DNA from: CAZKRL01 sp964555295
Lineage (GTDB): Bacteria; Bacteroidota; Bacteroidia; Flavobacteriales_D; Sanyastnellaceae
Assembly: GCA_964555295.1 (NCBI GenBank)
Contig: CAZKRL010000014.1
Coordinates: 1 to 61,084 of the forward strand
DNA: 61,084 bases
Direction of reading: 5' to 3'
Shown here: in pieces, positions 7,263 to 15,754 of the stretch
Position numbering within the stretch: position 1 is the stretch's first letter
How the letters are laid out: every line of letters starts with the position of its first letter
The notes under the pieces: generated by a model
Database searches by the model: none
Seen by the model: the letters and a program-made list of their open reading frames with translations, nothing else
What the model was told of the DNA's origin: nothing
Made by a program: the position numbers and the translations under genes

Positions 7263-8954
7263 TCATTGCTTCACCAAAACGCAGATGGTAGACTGCACGT
7301 TTTGAATATCTGGTATCTTCATTAAATCATTGGCAGCCTTGTTGGCAGGATCTAATTCAAGTACAAGATTAACGGCGGCCCGACCGCAATCAAAGTCGCC
7401 TTGCTTCGAGTAGTATACGCCCAGGTATACCAGTGCCTCCGTAAGGAACTTCTTGTTGGTTTCTATCCTTTTGGCATCGCTACCAACATATGATATAAAC
7501 TTCTCGTGAAATGGTTTTGCCAATCCTGTTGGGTTATCCGGATTGACCTCCATTCTGTTGTGACATCTTCCGCGCCAAAAGACAGCATCGGGATATTTGG
7601 CTGAAGCGAGCGCGAAAGCGGTATCGGATTTGACGTAATCCTTGTTGTAGTATGCCGCCTGTCCTAAGTAATATTGGTCTAAATGGATAACATTCGAGGC
7701 TTTAGCCGCCTTCATTTCATAGTACCGAATGGCCTCGGCATATTTCTTCTGCTTAAAATAAATGGCTGCGATTTCGGAATAACCATCGAGAAAAGACTCG
7801 TTTTTCTCAATGGCTGTCTTGAGGAATTCGATAGCCAGTGAGTCTTGACCTGATTTCAACAATAACTTGCCCTTGTAGGCGTAGTCTTCAGGAATTATGG
7901 CAGGACGGCCGTTGGCTTCGGCCATAGCAAAAAACCTATTCAAATAATCCATTCCCTTGGCGTAATCTCCCGTTTCGTAATAGCTCCAACCAAGTAAACG
8001 ATACATAAAAGCATTCTTATCGTTGCAGGGTAAAGCATCATTCAGCGTTTCAACGGCCTTCTTATAATCTTTGGTCATAAAAACAAAGCTTGCATAACGT
8101 TGGCGCACTCTGCAGCTATTATTAAGCTCTAGGTATTTTGCATACGTCTCTATGGCCGGGTTATATCGTTGTGCCATCTTCATGAGCTCTGCCTTTTCTC
8201 GATATGCCGGAGCAAAAGTTGCATCAATCCGAATGGCATCATTGAAGTACTTCAAACCTTCATCATAGTTTTCGGACAGCAGATAAATGTGCCCTTTCCG
8301 AACTATTGCCCTTGTGTAAAGTGAGTCTATTTGCAGTGCCAGATTGTATTGCTTAATTGCGTTGCTTTGATCTATTCTATCCCTCTCACGATAGTAATCA
8401 CCGAGTATAATATAAACCTCAGGATTCTTATCATTCACATTCTGCGCAGCCTGAATGTAGGTAAGTGCCTTATCGAGATCCTTCTTTTCTGAAGTGATTA
8501 GTGTTTCTGCAATTTTCAGAAATGCTGATTGCCGCGTTGCTTTATCGACCTTATTGGATTTCGTGTTAATGATTTCATCGGCCTTTGCAAAAAATTCATA
8601 GGCCTTAACGGCGTCGCCCTTTTCCCAAAGAACGGTTCCAAGACTTGCATAATTCAGCGGGGAGTTGGGTGATTTTTCTATCCCCAAGCGGCAATACCTT
8701 TCGGCCTCATTGAGCATTTCGAGCCATTTTTCTGGATCATCGTTTTTATCCTCCTGAGAGGTAAGACAATCCGACATCAAAAAATATGCATAAGCGTCAG
8801 TAGGATCCTTGGCAATCATTATTTCTAAATCAGCTTCAGCCGCTTCGAAACGTTCATTGAAAATTTTCTTGATGACCTCATCACGGGTCTGTGCGGAGAG
8901 CTCATCGATTACTAGGAATGAACTCATCAGTAAAAAAATAAATTGACTTCTCAT
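7263..8954 (-). CDS. Secreted/periplasmic TPR-repeat protein
   Basis: A 563-residue protein with an N-terminal signal peptide (hydrophobic FIFLLMSSFLVIDE, cleavage likely after LSA) and tandem tetratricopeptide repeats over most of its length, visible as recurring A-x-x-Y/F ... P-x-A patterns such as SNAIKQYNLALQIDSLYTRA and EAIRYYEMKAAKA. TPRs act as protein-protein scaffolds. It follows the PstS-like lipoprotein gene by seven bases, and the same order (small membrane protein, PstS-like, TPR) is known from Bacteroidota TonB/ExbBD loci, suggesting a periplasmic role there. The specific function is unknown. Confidence 0.82.
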   Translation of the reverse strand: MRSQFIFLLMSSFLVIDELSAQTRDEVIKKIFNERFEAAEADLEIMIAKDPTDAYAYFLMSDCLTSQEDKNDDPEKWLEMLNEAERYCRLGIEKSPNSPLNYASLGTVLWEKGDAVKAYEFFAKADEIINTKSNKVDKATRQSAFLKIAETLITSEKKDLDKALTYIQAAQNVNDKNPEVYIILGDYYRERDRIDQSNAIKQYNLALQIDSLYTRAIVRKGHIYLLSENYDEGLKYFNDAIRIDATFAPAYREKAELMKMAQRYNPAIETYAKYLELNNSCRVRQRYASFVFMTKDYKKAVETLNDALPCNDKNAFMYRLLGWSYYETGDYAKGMDYLNRFFAMAEANGRPAIIPEDYAYKGKLLLKSGQDSLAIEFLKTAIEKNESFLDGYSEIAAIYFKQKKYAEAIRYYEMKAAKASNVIHLDQYYLGQAAYYNKDYVKSDTAFALASAKYPDAVFWRGRCHNRMEVNPDNPTGLAKPFHEKFISYVGSDAKRIETNKKFLTEALVYLGVYYSKQGDFDCGRAAVNLVLELDPANKAANDLMKIPDIQNVQSTICVLVKQ

Positions 8955-8961
8955 AAACAGA

Positions 8962-9888
8962 TTATTCGGTAATTCGTATTGTTCTATTCGGTGTTTTAGC
9001 AGCTACCATTCCCAACTTATGAATGATGAGCTGTCCTTTTTCACTTATCAGATGATTTCCAAAGCCGGTTCCTATAGAGCCCGACAGCCCTGTTCGAATA
9101 TAATAGACGTCCCTGGTAAGTGGATAAGTTTGATCAAACACATAAGCTTGAAATGGTCTTCTTGCAAGGGTTGGGCGATCTGCATTTGCAGAATCTACGA
9201 TGCCCATTGGGCGAATCATTGCACGATACCGTGAACACAACGAGTCTTCTTCATCAGACAACCAGCTCAGACTGACTATGCCCATTGCTTCAGGGTGTGT
9301 ATTTACATACTCAAAAACTTCATTACTTGTTTCCAGCGAATAAAAGGTTGAGGGAAATTTATCCAGCTTAAATTTTTCCAACAAAGTGCGGGCGTTACAA
9401 CCATTAAAGTTTTCCATAACCATCCTGATTTCACCTTTACGTGATCCAACATAGATCTCTTCCCATCGGGTAATATTACCCATACAAATTGAGCGAAGTT
9501 GACTTAGTGAAATAATCGTATCTTCTACTGACGGAGACACGATGAGTGCCACTCCATCTCTGGCAATTAAAGTGGATTGAGGCATGCGCTTAATGCTCTT
9601 GAAGTACGCGGTTTCATCGTCATTTAGCGGACGGCTTGTAATAGCTCCCTGCAGACTGTCCATCAGTAAGAGCCGAAACAATTCGTTCTCCGGTACGAAC
9701 CTGGTTTCTATTTGGGCGTATTTATTCAAATGTGTGTAAGCAAATGTTTGCGCATCGGATAAAAGTGAATAAGACAAATCGGCTCCCAGTTGTAATTTTC
9801 CTGATGTTATGCTGTCTCGGTCGCGCTCTTGAGACACGTTACACGAAATCACAACCAGAACTAACAACAAATATTGCCTGAAATTCAT
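8962..9888 (-). CDS. PstS-like phosphate/anion-binding lipoprotein
   Basis: A 308-residue periplasmic binding-protein-like lipoprotein. The N-terminus has a hydrophobic stretch ending in VISC, a lipobox with Cys16, then LQLGADLSYSLLSDAQTFA and later TSRPLNDDE, LIARDGVALIVSP and MGIVSLSWLSDE, the blocks typical of PstS-type substrate-binding domains. No pstCAB transporter genes are adjacent. It overlaps the preceding 63-residue membrane protein gene by four bases and is followed by the TPR gene, so it is probably part of a TonB/ExbBD-linked module rather than a classical phosphate uptake operon. Confidence 0.78.
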   Translation of the reverse strand: MNFRQYLLLVLVVISCNVSQERDRDSITSGKLQLGADLSYSLLSDAQTFAYTHLNKYAQIETRFVPENELFRLLLMDSLQGAITSRPLNDDETAYFKSIKRMPQSTLIARDGVALIVSPSVEDTIISLSQLRSICMGNITRWEEIYVGSRKGEIRMVMENFNGCNARTLLEKFKLDKFPSTFYSLETSNEVFEYVNTHPEAMGIVSLSWLSDEEDSLCSRYRAMIRPMGIVDSANADRPTLARRPFQAYVFDQTYPLTRDVYYIRTGLSGSIGTGFGNHLISEKGQLIIHKLGMVAAKTPNRTIRITE

Positions 9889-10076
9889 TCGGTGGTTCTG
9901 CTGAGTTTTCGAGTTCTGTAGAACCGGATTGCGGCGTAAACGAACATCACCGCAGACATAATGTAACGCTTATTGCCCGGCAGCCATGAGTTATCAGGTG
10001 GGGCTAACAAACAAATAACTGCCAACATCAAAAAGAAACTTGACATGAAATAGGCCTGGTAAATTGTTGTTTTCAT
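9885..10076 (-). CDS. Small two-TM membrane protein
   Basis: A 63-residue protein with two hydrophobic helices (about residues 8-26 and 37-52) separated by a short hydrophilic loop with PPDNSWLPGNKRY, and a basic C-terminus. I cannot name the family, but a small protein of this shape commonly precedes the PstS-like and TPR genes in Bacteroidota. The four-base overlap with the PstS-like gene indicates coupled translation. Confidence 0.6.
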   Translation of the reverse strand: MKTTIYQAYFMSSFFLMLAVICLLAPPDNSWLPGNKRYIMSAVMFVYAAIRFYRTRKLSRTTE

Positions 10077-10190
10077 TTCTGTGCCGCGAAAATAAAACCA
10101 AATAATACTTATCGACCCCCTGAGAAATCACCCCCATTGTGAAGCGCCTCAATCATGCGAGCAATCATCGAAGGAGCTATCCCTAAAAAT

Positions 10191-10625
10191 TTATCTTGCC
10201 CTTCTGCCATTCTTCTTGAAAATCATGAAAACATTCGGGTTATCGTAGAAAGGCTTAATATCTCTACTAAAAATCAAGCAACCCAAATCAAACAACCACA
10301 ATACACCTCCGCCACCCAATGTAAACGTATAGAAAATTGGCACTGCGATATCAGTACCCAAATACACCCGGTGCATGCCAAATAATCCGAGAGCAATATT
10401 GATCGCTATTGCCGTAAGTCTTGGAGTTAGAGTACTATCCTGGGATGGCACAACGATTGCCAATTCATGATTTTCTGAGATTTCCGCAAGGCATATGAAT
10501 GCGTTCTGATCCGTTGCCCAATTATTAAAAGCAAGTATATCTGTTGCGGCGGCTGAATGACCGTAACCCAACAGCAAAGAAATAAAAAAGAGAAGTTTTC
10601 GCTTGACTGTGGTGAGGAGCATCAA
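10191..10625 (-). CDS. TM2 domain-containing membrane protein
   Basis: A 144-residue protein with a signal-like hydrophobic N-terminus followed by a TM2 module: one helix around ITAIAINIALGLFGMHRVYLG, the characteristic short turn with G-x-H-R-x-Y-L-G, and a second helix in FYTFTLGGGGVLWLFDL. It ends in the NPNVFM-type tail seen in Bacteroidota members. The function of TM2 proteins in bacteria is not established. Its ATG overlaps the queA stop by four bases, so it is the second gene of a queA operon. Confidence 0.75.
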   Translation of the reverse strand: MMLLTTVKRKLLFFISLLLGYGHSAAATDILAFNNWATDQNAFICLAEISENHELAIVVPSQDSTLTPRLTAIAINIALGLFGMHRVYLGTDIAVPIFYTFTLGGGGVLWLFDLGCLIFSRDIKPFYDNPNVFMIFKKNGRRAR

Positions 10626-11674
10626 CTCAAAATCAGCATCGCATCACCATATGCCCAAAAACGGTACTTTTCCTTTATTGCCTCCTGGTATGCATGCATA
10701 ATCAAATCATGGCCACCGTATGCCGTAACACACATGAGTAAAGCGCTTTCAGGGAGGTGAAAGTTCGTGATAAGACTATCGGCAATATTGAAATCATAAG
10801 GTGGATAGATAAATTTACTTACCCAACCATCGAAAGCCTTCAATGTTTTCTCAGTACTAACGCTGCTCTCAAATCCGCGCAGAACGGTGTTACCAACAGC
10901 GCAAACTCTGTTGCCACCACGAATCGCCTTGTTTACAGCATCGGCGGTGTCTTGAGAAATGATGCACTGCTCACTTTCCATTTTGTGTTTTGTGAGATCT
11001 TCCACTTCAACCTGGCGAAATGTACCCAATCCGATATGCATCGTTATTTCTGCGAGATTAACTCCCTTTATCTCACATCGCTTTACGAGTTCTCTGCTGA
11101 AATGAAGACCGGCGGTAGGTGCTGCAACCGATCCCTCTACCTTAGCGAAAATAGTTTGGAACCACTCTTCATCTGCAGGTTCTACAGGTCTCTTGATATA
11201 TTTTGGAATGGGTGTTTCCCCCAGTTTAAAGACCAGTGATTTGAACTCTTCATGAGAACCATCATAAAGAAATCTGAGTGTTCGTCCGCGAGAAGTAGTA
11301 TTGTCTATTACTTCGGCGACCAATTCATCGTTCGGACCGAAATAAAGCTTATTGCCGATTCGAATCTTTCTTGCAGGGTCTACCACAGTATCCCAAAGAA
11401 GGCTTTGCCCGTTGAGTTCTCTCAACATGAAAACCTCAATCATGCTGCCCGTTTTCTCCTTATTCCCATACATTCTTGCCGGGAAAACGCGAGTATTATT
11501 GTTCACGAGAACATCTCCCTCCTCGAAGTAATCGAGAACGTCTTTGAACAGACGGTGTTCGATTTTACCGGTTTGTTTGTGCACCACCATTAAGCGACTC
11601 TCATCGCGATGTTTTGCGGGATATTGGGCGATGAGCTCCTCCGGGAGATCATATCGGAATTGCCCTAACTTCAT
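10622..11674 (-). CDS. queA: S-adenosylmethionine:tRNA ribosyltransferase-isomerase
   Basis: QueA transfers and isomerises the ribosyl group of SAM onto 7-aminomethyl-7-deazaguanine in tRNA, forming epoxyqueuosine at the wobble position of GUN anticodons. The 350-residue protein starts with FRYDLPEELIAQYPAKHRDE, contains VNNTRVFPARMYG, SVAAPTAGLHFS and ITMHIGLGTFRQV, and ends with the NFHLPESALLMCVTAYGG block, all QueA signatures in order. The ATG at 11674 is preferred because MKLGQFRYDLP is the usual start; the longer frame adds 17 residues. Other queuosine genes are not in the window. Confidence 0.95.
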   Translation of the reverse strand: MKLGQFRYDLPEELIAQYPAKHRDESRLMVVHKQTGKIEHRLFKDVLDYFEEGDVLVNNNTRVFPARMYGNKEKTGSMIEVFMLRELNGQSLLWDTVVDPARKIRIGNKLYFGPNDELVAEVIDNTTSRGRTLRFLYDGSHEEFKSLVFKLGETPIPKYIKRPVEPADEEWFQTIFAKVEGSVAAPTAGLHFSRELVKRCEIKGVNLAEITMHIGLGTFRQVEVEDLTKHKMESEQCIISQDTADAVNKAIRGGNRVCAVGNTVLRGFESSVSTEKTLKAFDGWVSKFIYPPYDFNIADSLITNFHLPESALLMCVTAYGGHDLIMHAYQEAIKEKYRFWAYGDAMLILS

Positions 11675-11829
11675 TACTGATATCAATGCCTTAAAAATTT
11701 TTCTAAACGAAAGTAACCTTTTCAATAATCAAAGTAAAGGTATTTTTTGTAAGATACTCGTAATCAGGCTTTTAGTGCAAGTTTCGCCCTCAGAAGAGAA
11801 AATGAACCGCAATCCAGAAACCGCTTACC

Positions 11830-13125
11830 TCAGCGACCTGAACTCATAAACATTTCTATCTCCTCTGCTTCAATGAGAAAATCTGAGAACAAATCACGGT
11901 TGCCATTTGCGTTGACGACAATATTATTTTCCAATCTGACGCCCAGATTTTCTTCACGGATATAAATGCCGGGCTCAACGGTGAACACATTGCCTTCGGT
12001 AATAGGCACGTTCCAATGACCCACATCGTGGACATCAAGACCTAAAAAATGGGATGTTCCATGCATAAAATACTTCTTATATGCTGGGGCCTCAGGATTT
12101 TGATTTTTAACCTCGTCCATTCCGATTAACTTCAAATTCACCAATTCCCTCGTCATCAGCTCTCCAACCTCCTTGTGATAATCATGGAGAAAAACGCCTG
12201 GTTTAAGCAAATCCTTTGCGGCCTTCATGACGTTAAGTACCGAGTTGTATACATCTCGCTGACGTTGGGTAAATCGGCCGCTTACCGGGATACATCGGGT
12301 CATATCCGCATTATAGTTACCGTATTCAGCACCTACATCCATCAGTAACATATCACCCTCTCTGCAGGGCTTATCATTATCGATATAATGCAGCACACAA
12401 GCACTAAAACCACTTGCTATTATCGGAGTATAAGCAAATCCGCGAGAGCCCGACCGAATGAATTCATGCAGATATTCTGCCTCGATTTCGTATTCCATTA
12501 CCCCGGGCTTCACGTACTTCATGACTCGTTCGAAACCCTTACGAGTGATATCAATAGCTTTTTGTAATTGCACTATTTCTGGTTCCGATTTTATGGCACG
12601 TAGCGTATGCATTAGGGGCGCTGATCGCTCCTTCTTGTGCAAAGGAAACTGTGATTCAATCCATTTATTCAGTCGTGCCTCCCTTGTTTCAACTTCAATA
12701 GTTGCTCGGGCATGTTCATTACTGTTGAGATAAAAGATATCGGCTTCGTTTGCTAATAATCTCATCACACGGTCAAAATCCTTCAACCAAAAAATGGTCT
12801 GAACTCCTGTGCATCTGCGTGCCTCATCTTTGGACAACTTAGCGCCCTCCCAAATGGCAATAGTTTCAGAGGTTTCCTTAAGAAACAGAATTTCGCGATT
12901 CGCCGGTTGAAATGCGTCGGGAAAAAGAACCAAGACCGATTCTTCCTGGTCTACGCCGCTGAGGTAAAAAATATCACTTGCCTGTTTAAAAGGCATGTGA
13001 CCATCGGCACTTGTAGGATAAATATCATTACTGGCAAATACAGCAACAGCGCGTGGCAACATCATTGAAGAAAATCGCTCTCGTGCTTCTACATAAAATT
13101 GTGAGGGTAAAGGATTGTATCTCAT
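11830..13125 (-). CDS. pepP: Aminopeptidase P family (Xaa-Pro aminopeptidase)
   Basis: A 431-residue M24B metallopeptidase that removes an N-terminal residue preceding proline. An N-terminal creatinase-like domain (residues ~1-170) precedes the pita-bread catalytic domain, where the two-metal ligands appear in LLMDVGAEYGNYNADMTR (two Asp), HGTSHFLGLDVHD (His), FTVEPGIYI (Glu) and VRLENNIVV (Glu). The ATG at 13125, two bases after the NeuB-like gene stop, gives the family-typical MRYNPLP start; another ATG eight codons upstream overlaps the neighbour by 22 bases. It is the last gene of a four-gene minus-strand operon. Confidence 0.9.
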   Translation of the reverse strand: MRYNPLPSQFYVEARERFSSMMLPRAVAVFASNDIYPTSADGHMPFKQASDIFYLSGVDQEESVLVLFPDAFQPANREILFLKETSETIAIWEGAKLSKDEARRCTGVQTIFWLKDFDRVMRLLANEADIFYLNSNEHARATIEVETREARLNKWIESQFPLHKKERSAPLMHTLRAIKSEPEIVQLQKAIDITRKGFERVMKYVKPGVMEYEIEAEYLHEFIRSGSRGFAYTPIIASGFSACVLHYIDNDKPCREGDMLLMDVGAEYGNYNADMTRCIPVSGRFTQRQRDVYNSVLNVMKAAKDLLKPGVFLHDYHKEVGELMTRELVNLKLIGMDEVKNQNPEAPAYKKYFMHGTSHFLGLDVHDVGHWNVPITEGNVFTVEPGIYIREENLGVRLENNIVVNANGNRDLFSDFLIEAEEIEMFMSSGR

Positions 13126-13127
13126 AA

Positions 13128-14183
13128 TCAATCGTTCAGCATAGACCATTTCATTACCTCATCCTCAGTGATTTCGCGGGATGTCGTCTTTCCGATCACG
13201 TTTTGGATTTCTTTGGGAGAAATTCCGCTGGCGGGACGTTTCCAAGTGAGGTCTGAAAACGCAACAGTATGACCTGCGGGCATAGATTTAGCTGCCACCA
13301 AGCTTCTTCTGGCGTTAGCTCTCGCAGGCGCCTCACTTTCCAATGCCTTCATTTCAAAAGTGCCCATCAACTCAAACGTTCGATTCAAGCGTTGGTGGAA
13401 ATGCTTAAGGTCTTCCTTATCCATTGCGTGATAATGATCATTTCCAGGCAATGTTTTATCATGCGTGAAATGTTTCTCAAGCACTGCGGCTCCTAATAGA
13501 GTTGCAACTTCTAATGAATGCATATCCTTGGGCAAAGTGTGATCACTATATCCGGGAACAACATTGGGGAATAAGCGAATCAGGTCTTTTATCATTCCGA
13601 GATTCGCATTCTCGTCCATCGTTGGATAGTTCAATACACAATGCATTAGACAGAGCGGATTACCGAATTTCTCAATGGTCTCAACCGCCTGCATTACCTC
13701 CCACTTAAATGCGGCCCCTGTACTAAGAATAATGGGCTTGCCAAAAGAACATTGATATTCGATGAATGGAAGATTGGTAAGGTCGCTGCTACTGATTTTA
13801 AAAACCGGCATGAGGTCATTTAGAAAAGTAGCACTCTCCACATCAAAAGGAGTGCTGAGAAATGTGATGTTAGCGCCATCACAATACCTGGCCAATTCCT
13901 CGAATTCCTTCTTCCAGAATTTATCGTACTTCTTGAAAAGTTCAAATTGTGAACGTGTAGGTTCTTTGGTGATATCCCAATAGTAAGGTGAATCCTTGCT
14001 TGCAATTGTCTCTGCCTTGTAGGTTTGAAACTTGATGGCGTGGGCACCGCCTTCTGCGGCTTCGTCTATAAGACGCTTAGCGAGATCCATTGACCCTTCA
14101 TGATTTACCCCTGCCTCGGCAATAATAAATGGCTTTACAAGCTTGCGTGAATCATAAGATTCTAAAAATTCAGTGATTTTCAT
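13128..14183 (-). CDS. neuB: NeuB-family nonulosonic acid synthase (sialic/legionaminic/pseudaminic acid-type)
   Basis: A 351-residue protein with the TIM-barrel of N-acetylneuraminate synthases, condensing phosphoenolpyruvate with an N-acyl hexosamine. Motifs: FIIAEAGVNHEGSMDLAKRL near 18-38, AIKFQTYKAE, FLSTPFD, FKISSSDLTNLPFIE, PIILSTGAA, MHCVLNYPT and GYSDHT. A C-terminal SAF (antifreeze-like) domain covers about residues 290-350. NeuB, LegI and PseI cannot be separated by eye. It does not sit with the polysaccharide operon at 1-4.9 kb, and no neuA or neuC homologue is visible in the window. It is ten bases downstream of an LRR protein gene. Confidence 0.85.
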   Translation of the reverse strand: MKITEFLESYDSRKLVKPFIIAEAGVNHEGSMDLAKRLIDEAAEGGAHAIKFQTYKAETIASKDSPYYWDITKEPTRSQFELFKKYDKFWKKEFEELARYCDGANITFLSTPFDVESATFLNDLMPVFKISSSDLTNLPFIEYQCSFGKPIILSTGAAFKWEVMQAVETIEKFGNPLCLMHCVLNYPTMDENANLGMIKDLIRLFPNVVPGYSDHTLPKDMHSLEVATLLGAAVLEKHFTHDKTLPGNDHYHAMDKEDLKHFHQRLNRTFELMGTFEMKALESEAPARANARRSLVAAKSMPAGHTVAFSDLTWKRPASGISPKEIQNVIGKTTSREITEDEVMKWSMLND

Positions 14184-14192
14184 TGTGCTAAA

Positions 14193-14795
14193 TTACTCTC
14201 CACCATCCATGCAAGAACAGGGGGGAGAAACAATCAATTTACATTTAGGCAGATCGGTATAAAGTCGGTTCTGAGTCTCACTGCTCATCATGTTATGAAG
14301 TAAATCCAATATTTTGAGCTGAGGCAAATGAGATAGCTCCGCTGTATAATATGCAATTGGATTGTCCCACAAAGACAAGGTATTAAGGTTTTTCAATTGA
14401 GAGATTTCATCAGGTATGGAGTCAATCATATTATCAGCCAAATCAAGAAACTGAAGTGAACTAACGAGAATAACACTTTCCGGAAAACTCTCAATGGCAT
14501 TATGCTGAAGACTTAATTTCTCGAGCTTATTGAGTTGCTTGATCGCTTCCGGAATCTCGCTGATTTGATTCTTATCCAAATACAACTCCCGCAATTCTGA
14601 CAGTGAAAAAATCTCTGCCGGGATAGTGATTAACTTTTGTTTCTTCAACCTCAGAATTCGAACATCCTTCGGGTTGGCTAACGCCTCATCCAAATGTGTA
14701 TAAACTTTTTCAACTTGAGCATCCTGACCCCATATCGAAAAAAACATCAAGGTAAAAAACAAGAATGAAGCCAAGCAAATAAACCGCTGATGCAT
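14193..14795 (-). CDS. Secreted leucine-rich repeat protein
   Basis: A 200-residue protein with a signal peptide (hydrophobic LASFLFFTLMFFSIWG, followed by Q-D) and about five to six leucine-rich repeats of ~23 residues, e.g. LRELYLDKNQISEIPEAIK, LEKLSLQHNAIESFP and LQFLDLADNMIDSIP. The consensus LxxLxLxxNxIxxIP places it with bacterial/plant-like LRRs that bind other proteins. A short C-terminal cap contains three cysteines (CKL ... PPCSC). It is eight bases downstream of the outer-membrane protein gene and ten upstream of neuB, so probably co-transcribed; the partner is unknown. Confidence 0.82.
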   Translation of the reverse strand: MHQRFICLASFLFFTLMFFSIWGQDAQVEKVYTHLDEALANPKDVRILRLKKQKLITIPAEIFSLSELRELYLDKNQISEIPEAIKQLNKLEKLSLQHNAIESFPESVILVSSLQFLDLADNMIDSIPDEISQLKNLNTLSLWDNPIAYYTAELSHLPQLKILDLLHNMMSSETQNRLYTDLPKCKLIVSPPCSCMDGGE

Positions 14796-14802
14796 AGTTT
14801 GA

Positions 14803-15570
14803 TTACAATCTGTTTCTCCTCCGCCTGTATTTTGCCTTGGGCTTCACTGTGAAAATATTCGCAACAAGCCTTGGATTATATTTCCAACAGACGCCGATTG
14901 TATAGTGAAGAAGGTTCCCTGAATGTTGCGGCGGAGTGAGATGCATCGCAAATTTTGCAATGGCCTGAAAATTCAGGGCTACGACATTTCGTTTAAGCCA
15001 CCAATCAATGCCCCCCCCAAGATTAAAGGTTGGCATGGATTTACTGCCGCCCTGACTGATATACTGGAACCCCATTCCTAAAGCTGGATAAACATCAAGC
15101 GCCATGTTATCTATTACTTTACCCGCTCCTGTAACAGATACGGTGGACTTCCCAATTTGTCGCGAGCCGACTATATTTTGGTAATACTTAAAATTAAAAT
15201 CCAAATTGGCATACAATAACGGCGTAACGTACCACGATTCTGGAGTGGCAAGCTTTAATCGAACCGCTCCAAAGGCAACTTCAAAATGATATTTATCATA
15301 AAGCTTTTTTGATATCGCAAATCTGGTAGGTGCAATTGGAACAGACCATTTAGAAAAATCCAACATTCGCTTAAGACGACTATTGTCGTCATCAATGGCA
15401 TTAAAACCCATTTGTATTATTACATCCCGCATGCTCCAAAAACCTCTGGGATCATTGGGCGATTGTTGAGCACTGACGCTATTGATGTTGAAACAACATA
15501 CAACGAACCAAGGCAACACAAAAATCCCATTTCTCAGATGTAAAGAGCAATTCCACATGCGCTTAATCAT
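14803..15570 (-). CDS. Hypothetical outer-membrane beta-barrel-like protein
   Basis: A 255-residue protein with a signal peptide (GIFVLPWFVVCCFNINSVSAQ, cleavage after SA). The mature part alternates polar and aromatic residues with repeated strand-like segments (FEVAFGAVRLKL, TPLLYANLDFNFKYY, MALDVYPALGMGFQYI, NLGGGIDWWL), consistent with an 8- to 10-strand OmpA/Omp_b-brl-type barrel. It ends in a basic, presumably periplasmic tail (KPKAKYRRRRNRL). No named family recognised. A TATATTTG element only five bases upstream of the first ATG (15570) suggests either a leaderless start there or use of the ATG at 15558. Confidence 0.6.
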   Translation of the reverse strand: MIKRMWNCSLHLRNGIFVLPWFVVCCFNINSVSAQQSPNDPRGFWSMRDVIIQMGFNAIDDDNSRLKRMLDFSKWSVPIAPTRFAISKKLYDKYHFEVAFGAVRLKLATPESWYVTPLLYANLDFNFKYYQNIVGSRQIGKSTVSVTGAGKVIDNMALDVYPALGMGFQYISQGGSKSMPTFNLGGGIDWWLKRNVVALNFQAIAKFAMHLTPPQHSGNLLHYTIGVCWKYNPRLVANIFTVKPKAKYRRRRNRL

Positions 15571-15575
15571 TAGTT

Positions 15576-15583
15576 CAAATATA
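15576..15583 (-). promoter_or_regulatory. -7 promoter element TATATTTG
   Basis: A perfect TAnnTTTG on the minus strand, five bases before the first ATG of the outer-membrane protein gene. No TTG is found at the expected distance upstream, so this is a half-supported promoter for the OMP - LRR - neuB - pepP operon. Confidence 0.4.
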
Positions 15584-15754
15584 AAACTAAAAGCTACTAT
15601 TAAAAACTTACCATTGCCGGCAACTTAATTCCATTGATTGAATATTAGGAGTGGATGTAAACTGTGAAATCCTCCCTTGGACAATTGTTGTAGTGTCTGT
15701 GAGTGCAGATATAACAAATATTAATAGCATAACTCACGTCAGCGAAGGGGAAGA

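Noticed and set aside
15608..15730. 40-codon minus-strand frame between ribF and the outer-membrane protein gene, with a hydrophobic start
   Set aside because: Its length is within chance expectation, no promoter was found for it, and no family was recognised.
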